Shown piece after piece: positions 5,855 through 6,000 of a stretch of DNA of 6,000 nucleotides. The notes beneath the pieces were generated by a model. That model saw only the letters and a program-made list of their open reading frames with translations. It was not told the origin of the DNA and searched no databases. This stretch comes from CAZXCQ01 sp964639275 (GTDB lineage: Bacteria; Desulfobacterota; DSM-4660; Desulfatiglandales; Desulfatiglandaceae). A program made the position numbers and the translations under genes. The DNA lies in contig CAZXCQ010000334.1 of the NCBI GenBank assembly GCA_964639275.1, positions 1-6,000 of the forward strand, given 5' to 3'. Every line of letters begins with the position of its first letter. Position 1 is the stretch's first letter.

Positions 5855-6000
5855 TTGCTGACAAGGCGAAGGAAAAAACCAGCATACCGAAGGCCGGCCT
5901 TGTGGGTGACAATTTTCGTGGTGATCATTGTTCTGGCGGCCGGCTGGTATCTCTTTTATGATTTTGAGGCCCCCCTCTCCCCCCGGTTTAACTATATCGT
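5855..6000 (+). CDS. N-terminus of a membrane-anchored protein (partial, unrecognised)
   Basis: This is the only frame open from the secF downstream gap to the window edge, giving 48 complete codons with the C-terminus missing. It begins (M)LTRRRKKPAYRRPALW, a strongly basic segment, followed by one hydrophobic helix at about residues 16-34 and then YDFEAPLSPRFNYI. The pattern (arginine/lysine cluster, single helix, then a proline-bearing polar stretch) predicts a protein anchored with its N-terminus inside and the bulk in the periplasm. An in-frame TGA at 5852-5854 directly precedes TTG 5855, so translation must start there or later; only a weak GAG (5843-5845) precedes it. Starting at the later TTG (5900) would lose the basic cluster. 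I do not recognise the family. Membrane-anchored cell-wall hydrolases begin this way, but the fragment cannot show that. It may be co-transcribed with secF. Confidence 0.6.
   Translation, partial: MLTRRRKKPAYRRPALWVTIFVVIIVLAAGWYLFYDFEAPLSPRFNYI

Noticed and set aside
1..6000. Mobile elements, CRISPR arrays, tRNA or rRNA genes
   Set aside because: No transposase or integrase-like coding sequence, regular spacer repeats, tRNA-like cloverleaf or rRNA-like sequence is visible on either strand.

Overview
The window carries a complete run of five genes on the + strand, queA-tgt-yajC-secD-secF, and the first 48 codons of a sixth gene. This order (two queuosine tRNA-modification enzymes followed by the SecD/SecF/YajC accessory module of the Sec translocon) is widespread in Gram-negative bacteria. 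Moderate GC, frequent AGG arginine codons, an N-terminally glycine-rich YajC, a compact SecD of 533 residues and an enlarged SecF point to a bacterium of the former Deltaproteobacteria (Desulfobacterota). That placement is inferred from protein style and gene order, not proven.

Layout: positions 1-195 hold no recognisable gene. They contain a near-consensus sigma70-type promoter (TTGACA, 17 bp, TATGCT; 70-98), a direct repeat at its -10 box and a dyad just before queA (142-186). queA (196-1251) starts without a visible Shine-Dalgarno sequence. tgt (1291-2424) follows after 39 bp and must start at TTG. A 210-bp gap (2425-2634) holds several inverted repeats but no convincing promoter. yajC (2635-2955) follows with a very strong ribosome binding site, then a 78-bp gap with a stable-looking hairpin, secD (3034-4635, GTG start), a 71-bp gap, secF (4707-5795) and a 59-bp repeat-bearing gap. 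The last open frame (5855 to the window edge) encodes the start of a membrane-anchored protein.

How the genes work together: Tgt inserts preQ1 at the wobble position of GUN-anticodon tRNAs, and QueA then adds the epoxycyclopentanediol moiety from S-adenosylmethionine to give epoxyqueuosine. YajC, SecD and SecF form the membrane complex that associates with SecYEG and uses the proton gradient to complete protein export.

No mobile element, CRISPR array, RNA gene or new defence-like system is visible. The most unusual feature is SecF: relative to the six-helix E. coli protein it has about 46 extra residues that look like an internal duplication of the TM2-TM3 hairpin, giving a predicted eight-helix protein.
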